A stretch of 36,000 bases of DNA from contig WPIO01000068.1 in the NCBI GenBank assembly GCA_009760855.2, positions 794,001 to 830,000 of the forward strand, given 5' to 3'. This stretch comes from Cristatella mucedo (taxonomy: Eukaryota; Bryozoa; Phylactolaemata; Cristatellidae). The translations under genes and the position numbers were made by a program. Positions 12,090-19,200 of this stretch are shown one piece after another. The notes under the pieces are model-generated. The model did no database searches. It was not told the DNA's origin and worked only from the letters and a program-made list of their open reading frames with translations. Numbering within the stretch: the stretch's first letter is position 1; each line of letters starts with the position of its first letter.

Positions 12090-13120
12090 TTGTATCGACT
12101 TCATACTTAACTTTTTGGCATGCTACTTTTTCGAAATTTAGCCTGTACGGACGAGAAGCTAAGTTATATATATACCACGTACTGCTGCAACAAACCTGCC
12201 CTAGCGGTCCTTCTCATGACCACTATTTCACTGCCATCCTAGAAAGGAGATACTGTTTACAATTTATTAAAATATTTAGACAAAGCTTTCGTCTTCGATA
12301 TTTCATGAAGATATGAGACAATGTAACTTGTTATATTGGTCGATCCATTGAAATAGCATTGCCCGGATTATGCATTTATCTGTTCACTGAAAGAACGTTA
12401 CTTAGAAGCTTAAATTCACTCTGTCTGCCATTGATCGTGTGCGAAACCCAACTGTTTTTGAGAACATTTAGCACTTCTGTCGCAGAGCACATACACCCAG
12501 GCAGCTGGCGCATTGAGTAACTTACATATTCGTTGAATTCTCTGAATGAATGCTTCATGTAAAATCTATGAAAATACGTAATACCCGTAGCACCAGTTTC
12601 GTAATGTCTGTCAGCGTTATTAAGTTCAAATAGCAAGCAATATGCATTTCAAGTCAATTCTTAGCAGTGCGTAGCATGCTTAACTAGTGGTCTCGGGGCG
12701 AGCACCAGCAATCTAAGAGATCGCGAATGTTGGCCCTGAGAACATCCGGAAATAGTCATAGGTTGTTATAGGCAAAAGGGCCCATAAACTAGCACTGCAC
12801 TTTTATAGGCGAATAATGCAAGCTTCAATGCGAGATTTTAGTGCTGGACTTTGCCCCGAGGCACTCGTCTTAAAGCTCTTCAACTATCGCAAGATTTGTG
12901 ATGGCAATGCGAGATCAACAAAACATAGCTCTAAGTCAGACGCAAAGCTCCATGAGCATCGGTCCAAAAAGGGATACAGTCCGAGGCTTTCTCCTAGTTT
13001 CTTTATGAACTGCGCCCCTTTGCATCTATAGAAGTTCTCGCTTTCGTTACTGATGCCTTGCCTGAACGATGGGCTGTTTCGTATTTCGCTTTTCTCCAAG
13101 TAGCTTGGGCCACTCGACAT
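3641..13120 (-). CDS. CCNK: Cyclin K-like gene, nine coding exons (gene-level entry)
   Basis: Regulatory cyclin. Known members bind CDK12/CDK13 in the nucleus and support phosphorylation of the RNA polymerase II C-terminal domain during elongation. Exons on the minus strand: 12978-13120, 12526-12607, 9917-10051, 8327-8432, 7601-7658, 7312-7472, 4447-4492, 4353-4383, 3641-4255. All junctions are GT-AG and the phases agree, giving 458 codons plus stop. Residues about 14-160 form the first cyclin fold, with YFHRFYM at 59-65, LFLAAK at 82-87 and EETPK at 89-93. Lys87 and Glu127 match the conserved cyclin-box pair that contacts the CDK. Residues about 160-245 form the second fold, with SLCTTL at 175-180 and WEPEI at 184-188. 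That signature and HPY at 142-144 favour cyclin K over cyclin T. Residues 255-458 are low-complexity and proline-rich, as in known cyclin K, but shorter than the human tail. Exons 7-8 are the weakest part. Confidence 0.88.
3728..3880 (-). repeat. 51-bp x 3 coding tandem repeat in exon 9
   Basis: Three in-frame 51-bp units encode GFNPMVPPPSWP, GFNPTIPPPTWW and VFNPTIPPPSLP with their spacers. A fourth partial PPPTW follows 50 bp later. The frame and the PPP core are preserved, which supports real coding. Confidence 0.8.
4353..4383 (-). CDS. CCNK: Cyclin K candidate exon 8 (31-bp microexon)
   Basis: Acceptor GTCAGTTTGCAG|AGAGTC and strong donor AAAGCCG|GTAAGG. It reads ESETIQLSKP after a split Arg codon and joins in phase 0 to DLEKRL of exon 9. 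A longer form starting at TTTCTCTGTAG (up to 4417, 65 bp) is also open in this frame and would join directly to exon 6 in phase 1, skipping exon 7. The 3' donor is more certain than the 5' edge. Confidence 0.5.
4447..4492 (-). CDS. CCNK: Cyclin K candidate exon 7 (last helix of second fold)
   Basis: A 46-bp candidate with acceptor GTGGTCTGCAG|CTTGG and donor GGCAAG|GTCATG. In the frame forced by exon 6 it reads WSDLATEIVCSALA after a split Ala codon, an amphipathic segment where the family has the final helix. Support is only phase compatibility, splice sites and hydrophobic pattern; sequence identity is low. The polypyrimidine tract is weak and the following intron would be only 63 bp. Confidence 0.45.
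5336..5645 (+). repeat. Isolated satellite monomer in cyclin K intron 6
   Basis: One full unit of the 296-bp repeat: GACATCATCAGAAATAAGC at 5362, CTGATGCCCATACCTCC, CAGTATGATCT, TGAGGTGAAG, then CAACTTTGAAATGTACACCA and TTGTATGATAAGC at the right end. It is about 3 kb from the array with unrelated DNA between. Confidence 0.85.
6246..6760 (+). mobile_element. LINE A 3' fragment (5'-truncated)
   Basis: Begins TTTTAGGTCCCTTCATTC, aligns with the SLHSLAPAYLSDLLP part of the LINE reverse transcriptase C-terminus, and continues through the 3' UTR (GACACTGTGCATGCTGCCAC) to the 3' hairpin region near 6700-6750 and an ATT-rich end. Frames are broken. It is antisense to cyclin K. Confidence 0.85.
6955..7095 (-). 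mobile_element. tRNA-derived SINE, diverged copy
   Basis: Reverse complement has GGGTAAGGTGCTCGC, B-box-like TGGGCTCGAGCC, and the tail CAGTGGTGATAACCATTA, matching the SINE at 29401-29558. Confidence 0.65.
7312..7472 (-). CDS. CCNK: Cyclin K exon 6 (second cyclin fold, residues 175-229)
   Basis: Acceptor TTCGCCGCAG|CCTCTGC and donor GTAAAAG|GTAAGC. It encodes LCTTLCLEWEPEIVAIATLD, diagnostic for cyclin K, then a more divergent helix with Cys-Cys (LACCTTKYKV) where human has YLAGRL, then EDWWKIYVEGLTVEVV matching the WW motif before the last helix. It ends in phase 1. The divergent helix could reflect lineage-specific change. Confidence 0.93.
7601..7658 (-). CDS. CCNK: Cyclin K exon 5 (second cyclin fold, residues 156-175)
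   Basis: A 58-bp exon with acceptor CCCCATTGCAG|GCGACACGG and donor CGACAG|GTATGT. It encodes GDTEQKKRMIQAAWGYCND, matching the GDKNKIQKLVQMAWTFVND segment of cyclin K. It enters in phase 1 and leaves in phase 2; the split serine codon (AG|C) joins exactly to LCTTL of exon 6. Confidence 0.93.
7659..8326 (-). other. CCNK: Cyclin K intron 4, unannotated content
   Basis: 668 bp between exons 4 and 5; donor GTAAGA, acceptor TTGCAG. No repeat family recognised. The plus-strand ORFs here and over 7393-7779 are antisense shadows. Confidence 0.75.
8327..8432 (-). CDS. CCNK: Cyclin K exon 4 (end of first cyclin fold, residues 121-156)
   Basis: Acceptor TTGTCTTTCAG|AAGGAG and donor CTCGATG|GTAAGA. 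It encodes KELLETERLLLPAI followed by VQHPYTYILEYGKAL, the cyclin K pattern ending the first fold and linking to the second. Glu127 corresponds to the conserved cyclin-box glutamate. It ends in phase 1, and the split glycine codon is completed by exon 5. Confidence 0.95.
8867..9056 (+). repeat. GC-rich 79-bp tandem repeat, about 2.3 units
   Basis: CCAGCTGGTGGCCAGATGGT starts at 8920 and again at 8999, an exact 79-bp period, and a partial unit (GGCCGGTGCACAGCTG) precedes them. Much more GC-rich than its surroundings. Confidence 0.9.
9057..9192 (+). other. GC-rich stretch with LTR-like end (speculative)
   Basis: Continues the GC-rich block and contains GGGAATAAACTG followed by GGCTCTCTACTGTGCAACC, the layout of a poly(A) signal and 3' end in some LTRs. 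No matching LTR, primer-binding site or clear target duplication was found. Confidence 0.2.
9300..9515 (-). mobile_element. LINE B 3' fragment
   Basis: TAATGTAACGTATTTCCGTC and TTCCACAAAGCC, then CTCACAGTCTACGCCGCTTT and CATGCAACGAAGAGAAAATG, parallel 31371-31560. On the minus strand it encodes VFLALWNYRR, matching the B C-terminus. The TTACA-type tail is degenerate. Confidence 0.8.
9605..9715 (-). mobile_element. SINE remnant
   Basis: CCCACGACCCGGCTTGTGAA and GAGTGAGCACGTTGCCC run parallel to the SINE at 6955-7095. Degenerate boxes. Confidence 0.45.
9917..10051 (-). CDS. CCNK: Cyclin K exon 3 (cyclin box core, residues 76-120)
   Basis: Acceptor CTTTCGCAG|CTCACAGG and donor CCCAAG|GTACCG, exactly 45 codons, phase 0 at both ends. 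It contains LTGAACLFLAAKAEETPKR, matching the TGACCLFLAGKVEETPKK stretch of cyclin K. Lys87 of LFLAAK is the conserved CDK-contacting lysine. It ends in FGDNPK, matching the FGDDPK boundary of the human protein. Confidence 0.95.
10459..10505 (+). repeat. GT/GC microsatellite
   Basis: TGTGTGTGTGTGTGCGTGTG grading into GGGCGGGCGTACGCGCG. Confidence 0.9.
10575..10700 (-). mobile_element. LINE B 3' fragment, short
   Basis: AGCACATTCAAAGCCTAAAC, GGTAGCCAACAGACTTCACC and ATGCAACAAAGCGA align with 31480-31550. The tail portion is missing. Confidence 0.6.
11568..12090 (+). mobile_element. LINE A 3' fragment with hairpin and ATT tail
   Basis: Encodes MAPAYLSDILPHQAKH, SFGDRAFSSYAPKAWNSLP and TTFKRNLKTHLFRT, the conserved C-terminal region of L2/CR1-like LINE reverse transcriptases, in one intact 83-codon frame. 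The 3' UTR ends with TAAAGCGCC near 12009 paired with GGCGCTTTA near 12041, then (ATT)n. Antisense to cyclin K in intron 2. Confidence 0.92.
12009..12050 (+). other. LINE A 3' hairpin
   Basis: TAAAGCGCC and GGCGCTTTA form a perfect 9-bp stem around an AGAGA-rich loop, directly before the ATT tail. In L2-clade LINEs a 3' stem-loop is recognised by the element's reverse transcriptase. The block recurs, more or less mutated, in most other A copies. Confidence 0.75.
12526..12607 (-). CDS. CCNK: Cyclin K exon 2 (first cyclin box, residues 48-75)
   Basis: Acceptor CGCTGACAG|ACATTAC and donor AATAT|GTAAGT. It encodes HYETGATGITYFHRFYMKHS, nearly the same as the start of the cyclin K box. Its first base completes codon 48 (CT|A, Leu), giving the expected LGLHY join, and it ends in phase 0. 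At 27 codons it is too short to stand out as an ORF. Confidence 0.92.
12608..12977 (-). other. CCNK: Cyclin K intron 1
   Basis: 370 bp, donor GTATCC and acceptor GACAG. Nothing recognisable inside; the ORFs running into it are read-through from the exons. Confidence 0.8.
12978..13120 (-). CDS. CCNK: Cyclin K exon 1 (N-terminus, residues 1-48)
   Basis: Starts at ATG 13120-13118 and ends at donor GGACT|GTATCC after two bases of codon 48. The peptide contains SEIRNSPSF and YRCKGAQFI, which line up with the stretch before the first cyclin box of cyclin K (DLAHTPS and YRREGARFI in human, recalled from memory). The ATG is preceded by TTTGTTGCAG|TAATA, a good splice acceptor, so either the 5' UTR is split by an intron or the coding region continues upstream. 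The start codon is chosen because alignment to the family begins about six residues later. Confidence 0.85.
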
Positions 13121-13334
13121 TATTACTGCAACAAATGAACATTTGAAATGCTCAGCAAATGTTACATAAATGATTTTATTTCCATAGCTAAACTATCTTT
13201 TCAAGCATTCAATTATTTATTCATAACATGGCACGTATCTATTTCTTACCAAAACCATCAACAATAAAAGTATTGTTATCTTTGCAATCGATACGATTAC
13301 ATATATTGCACTCGTACTAACAATGCACATCCTG
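13121..13334 (-). promoter_or_regulatory. CCNK: 5' flank of cyclin K (promoter or 5' UTR intron)
   Basis: About 215 bp between the cyclin K ATG and the truncated 5' end of a plus-strand LINE A copy. A splice acceptor abuts the ATG, so transcription may start further upstream. No clear TATA box or CpG-rich stretch is visible. Confidence 0.35.
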
Positions 13335-14058
13335 CACTTAAATCAGAACAACTTCGTTCGGCGCCACAGAACGGCAACACAACTCAGCAACTCATTGCTC
13401 GCTCGCCTACCGGCATGTGCAATCAGGCGACTACTGATGGTGCGGAATTCCACAGCTAGGCTTGTATGTCGTGAACTTCGCAGTTGCCACATCACGCCAC
13501 TTCTCGCCGACCTGCACTGACTACCAGTCAAGCAACGGATCAACTTCGAGGATTTGTCGCTCCCTTTTAGGTCGCTTCATTATTTGGCTCCAGCCTATCT
13601 CTCAGATCTACTCCCCCATCAGACCAAGCATCGTACCACCCGCTTTTCGGAATCCAACAGTTTACCACTACCTCGTACAAACCTCAAGTTTGTTGGAGAC
13701 CGTGCATTGAGTTCGTATTGTCCCAAAGACTGGATCTCCCTCCCGACTTGCGTCAGAACTTCCCCTGACTTGACCACATTTAAAAAGTACTTAAAAACAC
13801 CTATTTTGGACAGCATTTAGTGGGTCCCTGTATTCGCCCTTAATGTGCTTATGTGTGCTGACACTGTACATGCTGTACTAACCTCGTTTGCATGCTGACT
13901 CTGTGCATGTCACCCTTAACCAAGTTGTTCATGTTTATCAAGCGTGATGTTACAAACCATTCAATTGAGCTTCCTTTTGCAGTAAATGTAAAGTGCCTAG
14001 AAAGAGATTTAGTTCTCTGAGGGCGCTTTACCAAGTGAATTTTTGTTGTTAATATTAT
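13335..14058 (+). mobile_element. LINE A 3' fragment (RT C-terminus and 3' UTR)
   Basis: SNSLLARLPACAIRRLL, ELRSCHITPLLADLH, a TGA in place of Trp, then LPVKQRINF and HYLAPAYLSDLLPHQTKH in the same frame. A frameshift follows near LKTPIL. The 3' UTR and hairpin (AAAGTGCC, GGGCGCTTTA) lie at about 13988-14032. Starts about 215 bp upstream of the cyclin K ATG, in the opposite orientation. Confidence 0.92.
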
Positions 14059-14081
14059 TAACTTGCTTGGGGTTCCATTAC

Positions 14082-14213
14082 CTCGTATGTGTCCTGCCGT
14101 GGCTGTGCCCTCTGGTCGCCAACCACAGCCGGTGTAATGGTCGTAGCCTCGAACCCATTTGCTATAGTAAGCATAGCCAGACACCTCACAACGAACTTCA
14201 GGATTCATCAGGA
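14082..14213 (-). CDS. Unidentified exon-like segment, Cys/aromatic-rich
   Basis: Open stretch with acceptor CTCCTGGCAAG|TCCTGATG and donor ATACGAG|GTAATGG, 132 bp, phase 1 at both ends. It reads LMNPEVRCEVSGYAYYSKW then GYDHYTGCGWRPEGTA, rich in Tyr, Trp, Gly and Cys with codon use that looks coding. Symmetric phase-1 exons are typical of extracellular modules. I do not recognise the family. It lies 962 bp upstream of the cyclin K ATG on the same strand, and its phase would fit that exon's acceptor, so it could be an upstream exon of that transcript, or a remnant of another gene cut off by the LINE at 13335-14058. Confidence 0.45.
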
Positions 14214-14387
14214 CTTGCCAGGAGTAAGGGTAAATTTAAACACAAACGTTCTAGGCTTTTTAGGCGATTAACGTGTAGAGAAGGCGAGTTTGGAACTGAA
14301 ATGGTACAAAATTTAAAATACTAGATCAGATATTGCCCGTTGCCTACGCGAGGCGAAATTCAGCATTGTGGTCTCTGAAGCCATGCG

Positions 14388-14715
14388 ATCGCTAATAATA
14401 ATAATTATTATTATGCATTTGATGAACAGAACTCAGAGGACTCAATCTCTGTCTAGGACAGCGGTTCACAACCTGTGGGTCACGACACTTTTAGGGGCCA
14501 ATGATTTTCAAATGGATCGCCTAAGACCATTAAAAAGCATGCATTTCCACATTTTGCATATGATAATTTGGTGGTTGAGGGTAGCCATAACATGAAGAAC
14601 TTTATTACAAAGTCTCAGTATTAGGAAATTTGAGAACTACTCTTATAGATGCTTTACAAATGCTGCAAAGGAAGCAGGATCAAATGGTTAGTGGTAGCAA
14701 TATATAGTGCAATTA
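14388..14715 (-). mobile_element. LINE A 3' end, split by a hAT element
   Basis: AATAATAATTATTATTATGC then AGAGGACTCAATCTCTGTCT on one side and GATGCTTTACAAATGCTGCA, AATGGTTAGTGGTAGCA on the other read as the reverse complement of the A tail, hairpin and 3' UTR. The interruption is at 14459-14642. Confidence 0.8.
14459..14642 (+). mobile_element. Non-autonomous hAT element, SPIN/Charlie-like
   Basis: Starts CAGCGGTTCACAACCTGTGG, contains GGATCGCCTAAGACCATT and ATAACATGAAGAACTTTATT, and ends with GAGAACTACTC. From memory this matches, with many substitutions, the short SPIN/hAT-Charlie elements known from several animal groups. The terminal inverted repeats are about 15 bp and imperfect. Flanks GTCTAGGA and TTATAGAT fit a mutated 8-bp target duplication, because removing the element and one copy restores the LINE A hairpin. 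No transposase is encoded. Confidence 0.85.
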
Positions 14716-14718
14716 GTG

Positions 14719-14755
<37 letters not shown>

Positions 14756-14800
14756 GAAATGTATAGCAAAGTGCTAAATATATATATATGTGTGTGTGTG

Positions 14801-14867
<67 letters not shown>
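14716..14867. repeat. Compound TA and TG microsatellite
   Basis: An AT run at about 14723-14750, a short unique spacer, then ATATATATATGTGTGTG grading into about 75 bp of almost pure TG. Confidence 0.95.
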
Positions 14868-15189
14868 AGTGGTAGTTCAATAAGTAACTAGAAGAAATGA
14901 AGAGGAAACGAGCTGATTAATAATAGAAAAATTGTTCTTACACGTGGTAAGCAGATATTGGAAAGCATCATTAAAATGGATTCGGCTATCTCCAGTAGCG
15001 TCAGCACGATATCTAGGCTTCCTTTTCCAAAGTAACGTTAGCCTAAATGATACCTCATCAGTTGCGTAGTCGATTCTTCTGACTGTAGACAGCACCCATT
15101 GCCTAGATGGTTCATGCATTTGCAGCATTCAAATCGAGATTTCATTAAGCTCACAACGAGGAGATCAACCTGCCTGTGAAATAAAACGC
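14868..15189. other. Unassigned stretch
   Basis: A minus-strand ORF (14877-15128) reads WVLSTVRRIDYATDE without recognisable homology; a possible 49-bp exon between ATCTAG and GTATCA overlaps it. Not strong enough to call. Confidence 0.3.
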
Positions 15190-15540
15190 TTGCAGTTGGT
15201 TCAAAACTCTGAAACTTGACTAGTCTGTCATGAACGTCAAAACTACCACATCGGACTACTATTCTCAGAACTGCACCGGCTCCCCATCAAGCGGTGTATC
15301 GGATTCAGGATCATGTCACTTACTAATAGGTCCATTCATCACCCGTACTTCATCATTTAGCTCGGTGTTGAACCAAGCCCTCTTGTTAATAAAACTGCTT
15401 AGAGGCTCCATTTCAGTTCGTGTTCGCCCAAAGCTATGATTTCTTTGCCAACTTTCGTCACAGCTCTTAACTTGTTGACTTGAAGAAGAAAACAATACAA
15501 GAATACTTACAAGGACCCATAAATGCTGAGAAGAAGAGTT
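15190..15540 (+). mobile_element. LINE A relic (RT C-terminus)
   Basis: GCAGTTGGTTCAAAACTCTG, TGCACCGGCTCCCCATCAAG, TAGGTCCATTCATC and CGTGTTCGCCCAAAGC align loosely with 13440-13740. Highly decayed. Confidence 0.6.
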
Positions 15541-15544
15541 ACGT

Positions 15545-16285
15545 TATAGCTTCTTTGTAAATCCCGTCATGTCACCGGCAATTAAACTCTTCAGTGCACT
15601 CAATCAAACACCAAAACACAGAGCAAGCTTCTTCAAAACGGATTACTCTAACTGCAAGCCGTTACTTTCCTCGCAGGTAAAGCTAGCAGGTTAGGATGTT
15701 GTGAATGATGCGAAGCCATGCCGCTGGCCAGCCCTGAACGCTACGAAACTGATATACGTGGAAACACATACAACTGGATTCAGAGAGATTCTAACATTTT
15801 AAAAGCTGTTATCTTAAGATTTCAAGTATTCATGTCGTTCGAAATAAAATTTAAAAACTAAAACAGCGCATTAGGCGTACCTGATCAAGCCACGGGTTGT
15901 CATCCGAAATGGCTGAACGGATGCTGACCTCACTGCTGAAGGGCGACGGATTGTTGTCCGGATGTATGTGAAGTAAACATAGTTAGAGTGTGATTATAAT
16001 TTTCCTAAATAAAATCATTTCAGAAACCGCAGGTAACTTTAGTAAAAGCCACATTTGTTATGTTACTTCCTTTAATGGGCGTGGTTGGCCACGATGGCTG
16101 TGGCTGTGGTTGGAGAGCAGTTTGCAGATCGATCGTCTACTGTTTTCTGTTACACTGCCTGAGAACTGATTACAATAATAATACAAGTCAATCGATAACT
16201 AAATCTCCTTCCCTGAGATTTTTTCATTTTTCCATAATAGAGAAGCAATATTACAGAGTTCATGAAAGTCCAAATATCATTCCTA
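15545..16285. other. Unassigned stretch
   Basis: No repeat family or exon recognised. A plus-strand segment at 16085-16125 reads HDGCGCGWRAVC, faintly like the Cys/Trp motif at 14082-14213, without clear splice sites. Confidence 0.5.
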
Positions 16286-16289
16286 GACA

Positions 16290-19200
16290 AGCATAATAAC
16301 ATGCATTCGTATGGTGCGGTTAGAGATCTAAATCTCTTTCTCTGCACTTACAATGTACTGCAAAGGAAGCATGATCGAGTGGCTAATTGCAATTGTGTTA
16401 GAGATTACATGCACAGGATCACCTCGCAAATATGGTTAGTGGCAGCACCGACACTGTCAGCTTACATTGGTACCAAAAAGTAGTAACTACATGAACCCAC
16501 AAAGTTATCTGATAGATCTGTGCGCTTTAGATTTATTTTGAGCTTAGATAATTTAGTTGATGTTAATGACGCCGGTCGGTAGTAAACTCTGGGAATTTGC
16601 GTGAGTACGAACGAAAGGCAAGGGCTCAGAGTATTTGAGGCTCCTGTGAGGTGTACTTCACGATTAAATTCAGAAAAGCATGGCGAAGGACGCTTAGCAT
16701 GGTGGGGAGTGGATCTGATAGGTAGGATGCAGCCTAGGAATGAATGGGCCTGACATTGAGTGGCAGAACCTTGAGTTACAGAAGTTAATACGACATGTAA
16801 CGAATGCATGGCCAAATTTATATGCAATACCCCTGTCTAAGTAATCCCTAATTTTAACAATGCTGTGTAGCTGAAATTAGGCAGTCTTCATCATTGAGCT
16901 GATGTGGTCGTCTGACGAAATGTCACTTTGGAACATGACACCTAGATTTCGTGCCGATTTAGCAGAGAATGTTGGCAGAGTTCATTTTGCAGTTGTCTTT
17001 CCAATTTCTTAAATACACTTGGTGTGCCAGTAATTAGTAAGTTAGTTTCATCATCATTTGCTTTGAGAAAATTTGCTACCATCCATGTACGGACTCCATA
17101 AATAAATGCAGTAAGGGAATTGAAAGAACTTGACGTGCTCAAATGCCGGTAGGATCTAAACAAAGGTACAACTGGGTGTCATCCACATAGAAGTGAAACC
17201 CTAGATTTAGATTGGTAATCACATCGGCATGAGGAAGAGTATTAACTGTGACAAGAACAGGACCAAACACGGTGCTACCCCATAATTCTGAGGTTCCTCG
17301 GATGATTTTGTCCATTCACATCAATACTCTTGGTATCGCCTACTGATATAGGACCGAAAACAATGCAATGCTACGCTAGTAATGACCAAGCGAGATTAGA
17401 GGCCCTTAAGAAACACTTGGTGATCGATATTATCAAAAGCTGCCAAAATATAAAGCAAACCAAGCCGAGATACTCTTCCATGTCTGAATTCCCAAGTAGG
17501 TCGTTTTACAAGCGATGGAATGCTTACTCCGTGGAGTAATAACCTCTAAAACCAGATTAGAACTTACCAGCAAGGTTTGAAGTTTCAATGTATGAGTTCA
17601 GCCGGTCTTCCAAGACTCATTTGAGTGTGTTTTATAGAGGAATAGTAGCAGGGAAACTGGGCGGTAGTTATTAAGTTCTCTTGGCGTAGTGTTGCTTTCT
17701 TGAGTTGTGGCCTGACCACAGCCTTCTTGAAAGGTTCTGGGACATAACCTGAGGCTAATGACAAACTAATGACGTTGGTTATGCATGGCAGCAGCAGATT
17801 AATGCATCGTAGAAGCAAGACAGTGTGAATATGATCCAAAAGACTTTTTGTCTTCTTTGAGTAGGATATGAACTTCAAGGCGATGTTATTTGTGACCTCT
17901 TTGAATGTAGACATGGAGGTTCTGCGAAGAATTAAGGGGTGGAATTCTAGAGGGATGCTGCCATCGCAGGGATGGACCCTCAGATCTTGTCTATCTTCTG
18001 GACAAAGAATCAAGAGTAGCGATCAGCTAGATAATCACAGGAATTATCAGGTAAGGAGCGAATCTGGGAGCTGTTGAGATGTTTGATCATCGATGGCAGC
18101 ATGTTTTTATCTTACATCTCTGGTCCAACAACGTTTTTATAGAAGCTAGACTTGGTCTTTGCTACGATTGATTGGTACGACCTACAGCAGTGTTCGTATA
18201 TCTGTTTATGGACAATCTGTCCTGATCTTATATATGCTTTTTCAAGCTTGAGCTTAGTAGACCTAGCTAGTTTAATATCTGTGGTAAATCATAGGCCGTG
18301 TGGGTGAGGGCGCGCAGTGAACTTAGTAAGAGGTGCAAACTCGTCGAGCATGTCAGCTATTGTCGTGTTGTAGCAATCTATCAATAATGACTGGTCCACA
18401 GGGGGACATAGCATGAGTGGCGAGGCACATGGTCTCGCATGGACAGCATTGTTGTCAAGGGTCTTGAGGTTTCGCCATTCACATGGGATTTTAGAGGAGA
18501 AGGAGGGCACACATTGTAGGCTAAATGAAATCTGCATGCGGTCATATAAGCAGCATTTAGTAATAACTGGTGATGATCAGGTGCAGTTGTTTGTGAAGAA
18601 TCTCGGTTATGGCAGGACCAAATTGGTCTGCCAGTGAAGACTGCAGAGGTGATGGTATAGGGTCTTCAGGAGACGAGCTCTTTTTACTATACTATAATTA
18701 TATTATTATTATATTACTAGCTTATTGAGGTAGCCACGTCGTATGCAGAGACCTCAGAAAAGCTTTTGAAGTATGTTAAAGGTTGTGATTCCGCAACTGC
18801 TTTACTCGAAGGGCGTTTATGGATGCATAAATGGGGGCAATTTCTTCCGTAAAGATGGCTGAAAACATTTCAGTTGAGCTGCTACTGTTCAGGGAGTCAG
18901 ACCTGTCAGCATTGGCCAGTAAATTGTTTAGTCTTTTAAATCTGTTTTGGACCTGACTGACAGGAATTCGGTTTTCGAATGAAAAAACAAGCCTCGGCTT
19001 TTTTAACCTTCCAATTGTAAACTCGAAGGACGTCCTTAAAATTGTGTAGATCTGCATCAGACCCCAATTTCGACAAACGGCGTTCAAGCCTGCGCTTAAC
19101 GCGGCACATCTTTTGAAGTTGTTTTGTAAATTAAAAGGAATATTCACGACTCTGTACATGGATTGAATGAACGGGAGCATACTTATCAAGAGCTCTCTTA

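Larger units (their letters stand above)
10052..12525 (-). other. CCNK: Cyclin K intron 2 (2.5 kb)
   Basis: Donor GTAAGT, acceptor TTTCGCAG. Holds a GT microsatellite, a LINE B fragment and a LINE A fragment. 10700-11565 and 12090-12525 show no further recognisable feature. Confidence 0.8.

Noticed and set aside
12340-12370. Possible further satellite monomer (CCATTGAAATAGCATTG)
   Set aside because: Only about 17 bases resemble the satellite; the rest of the unit is missing.
14043-14324. 93-codon plus-strand ORF
   Set aside because: Antisense to the exon-like segment at 14082-14213 and overlapping the LINE A tail.
14877-15128. 83-codon minus-strand ORF, possible exon
   Set aside because: Open but unrecognised; the best splice sites inside it imply another frame.
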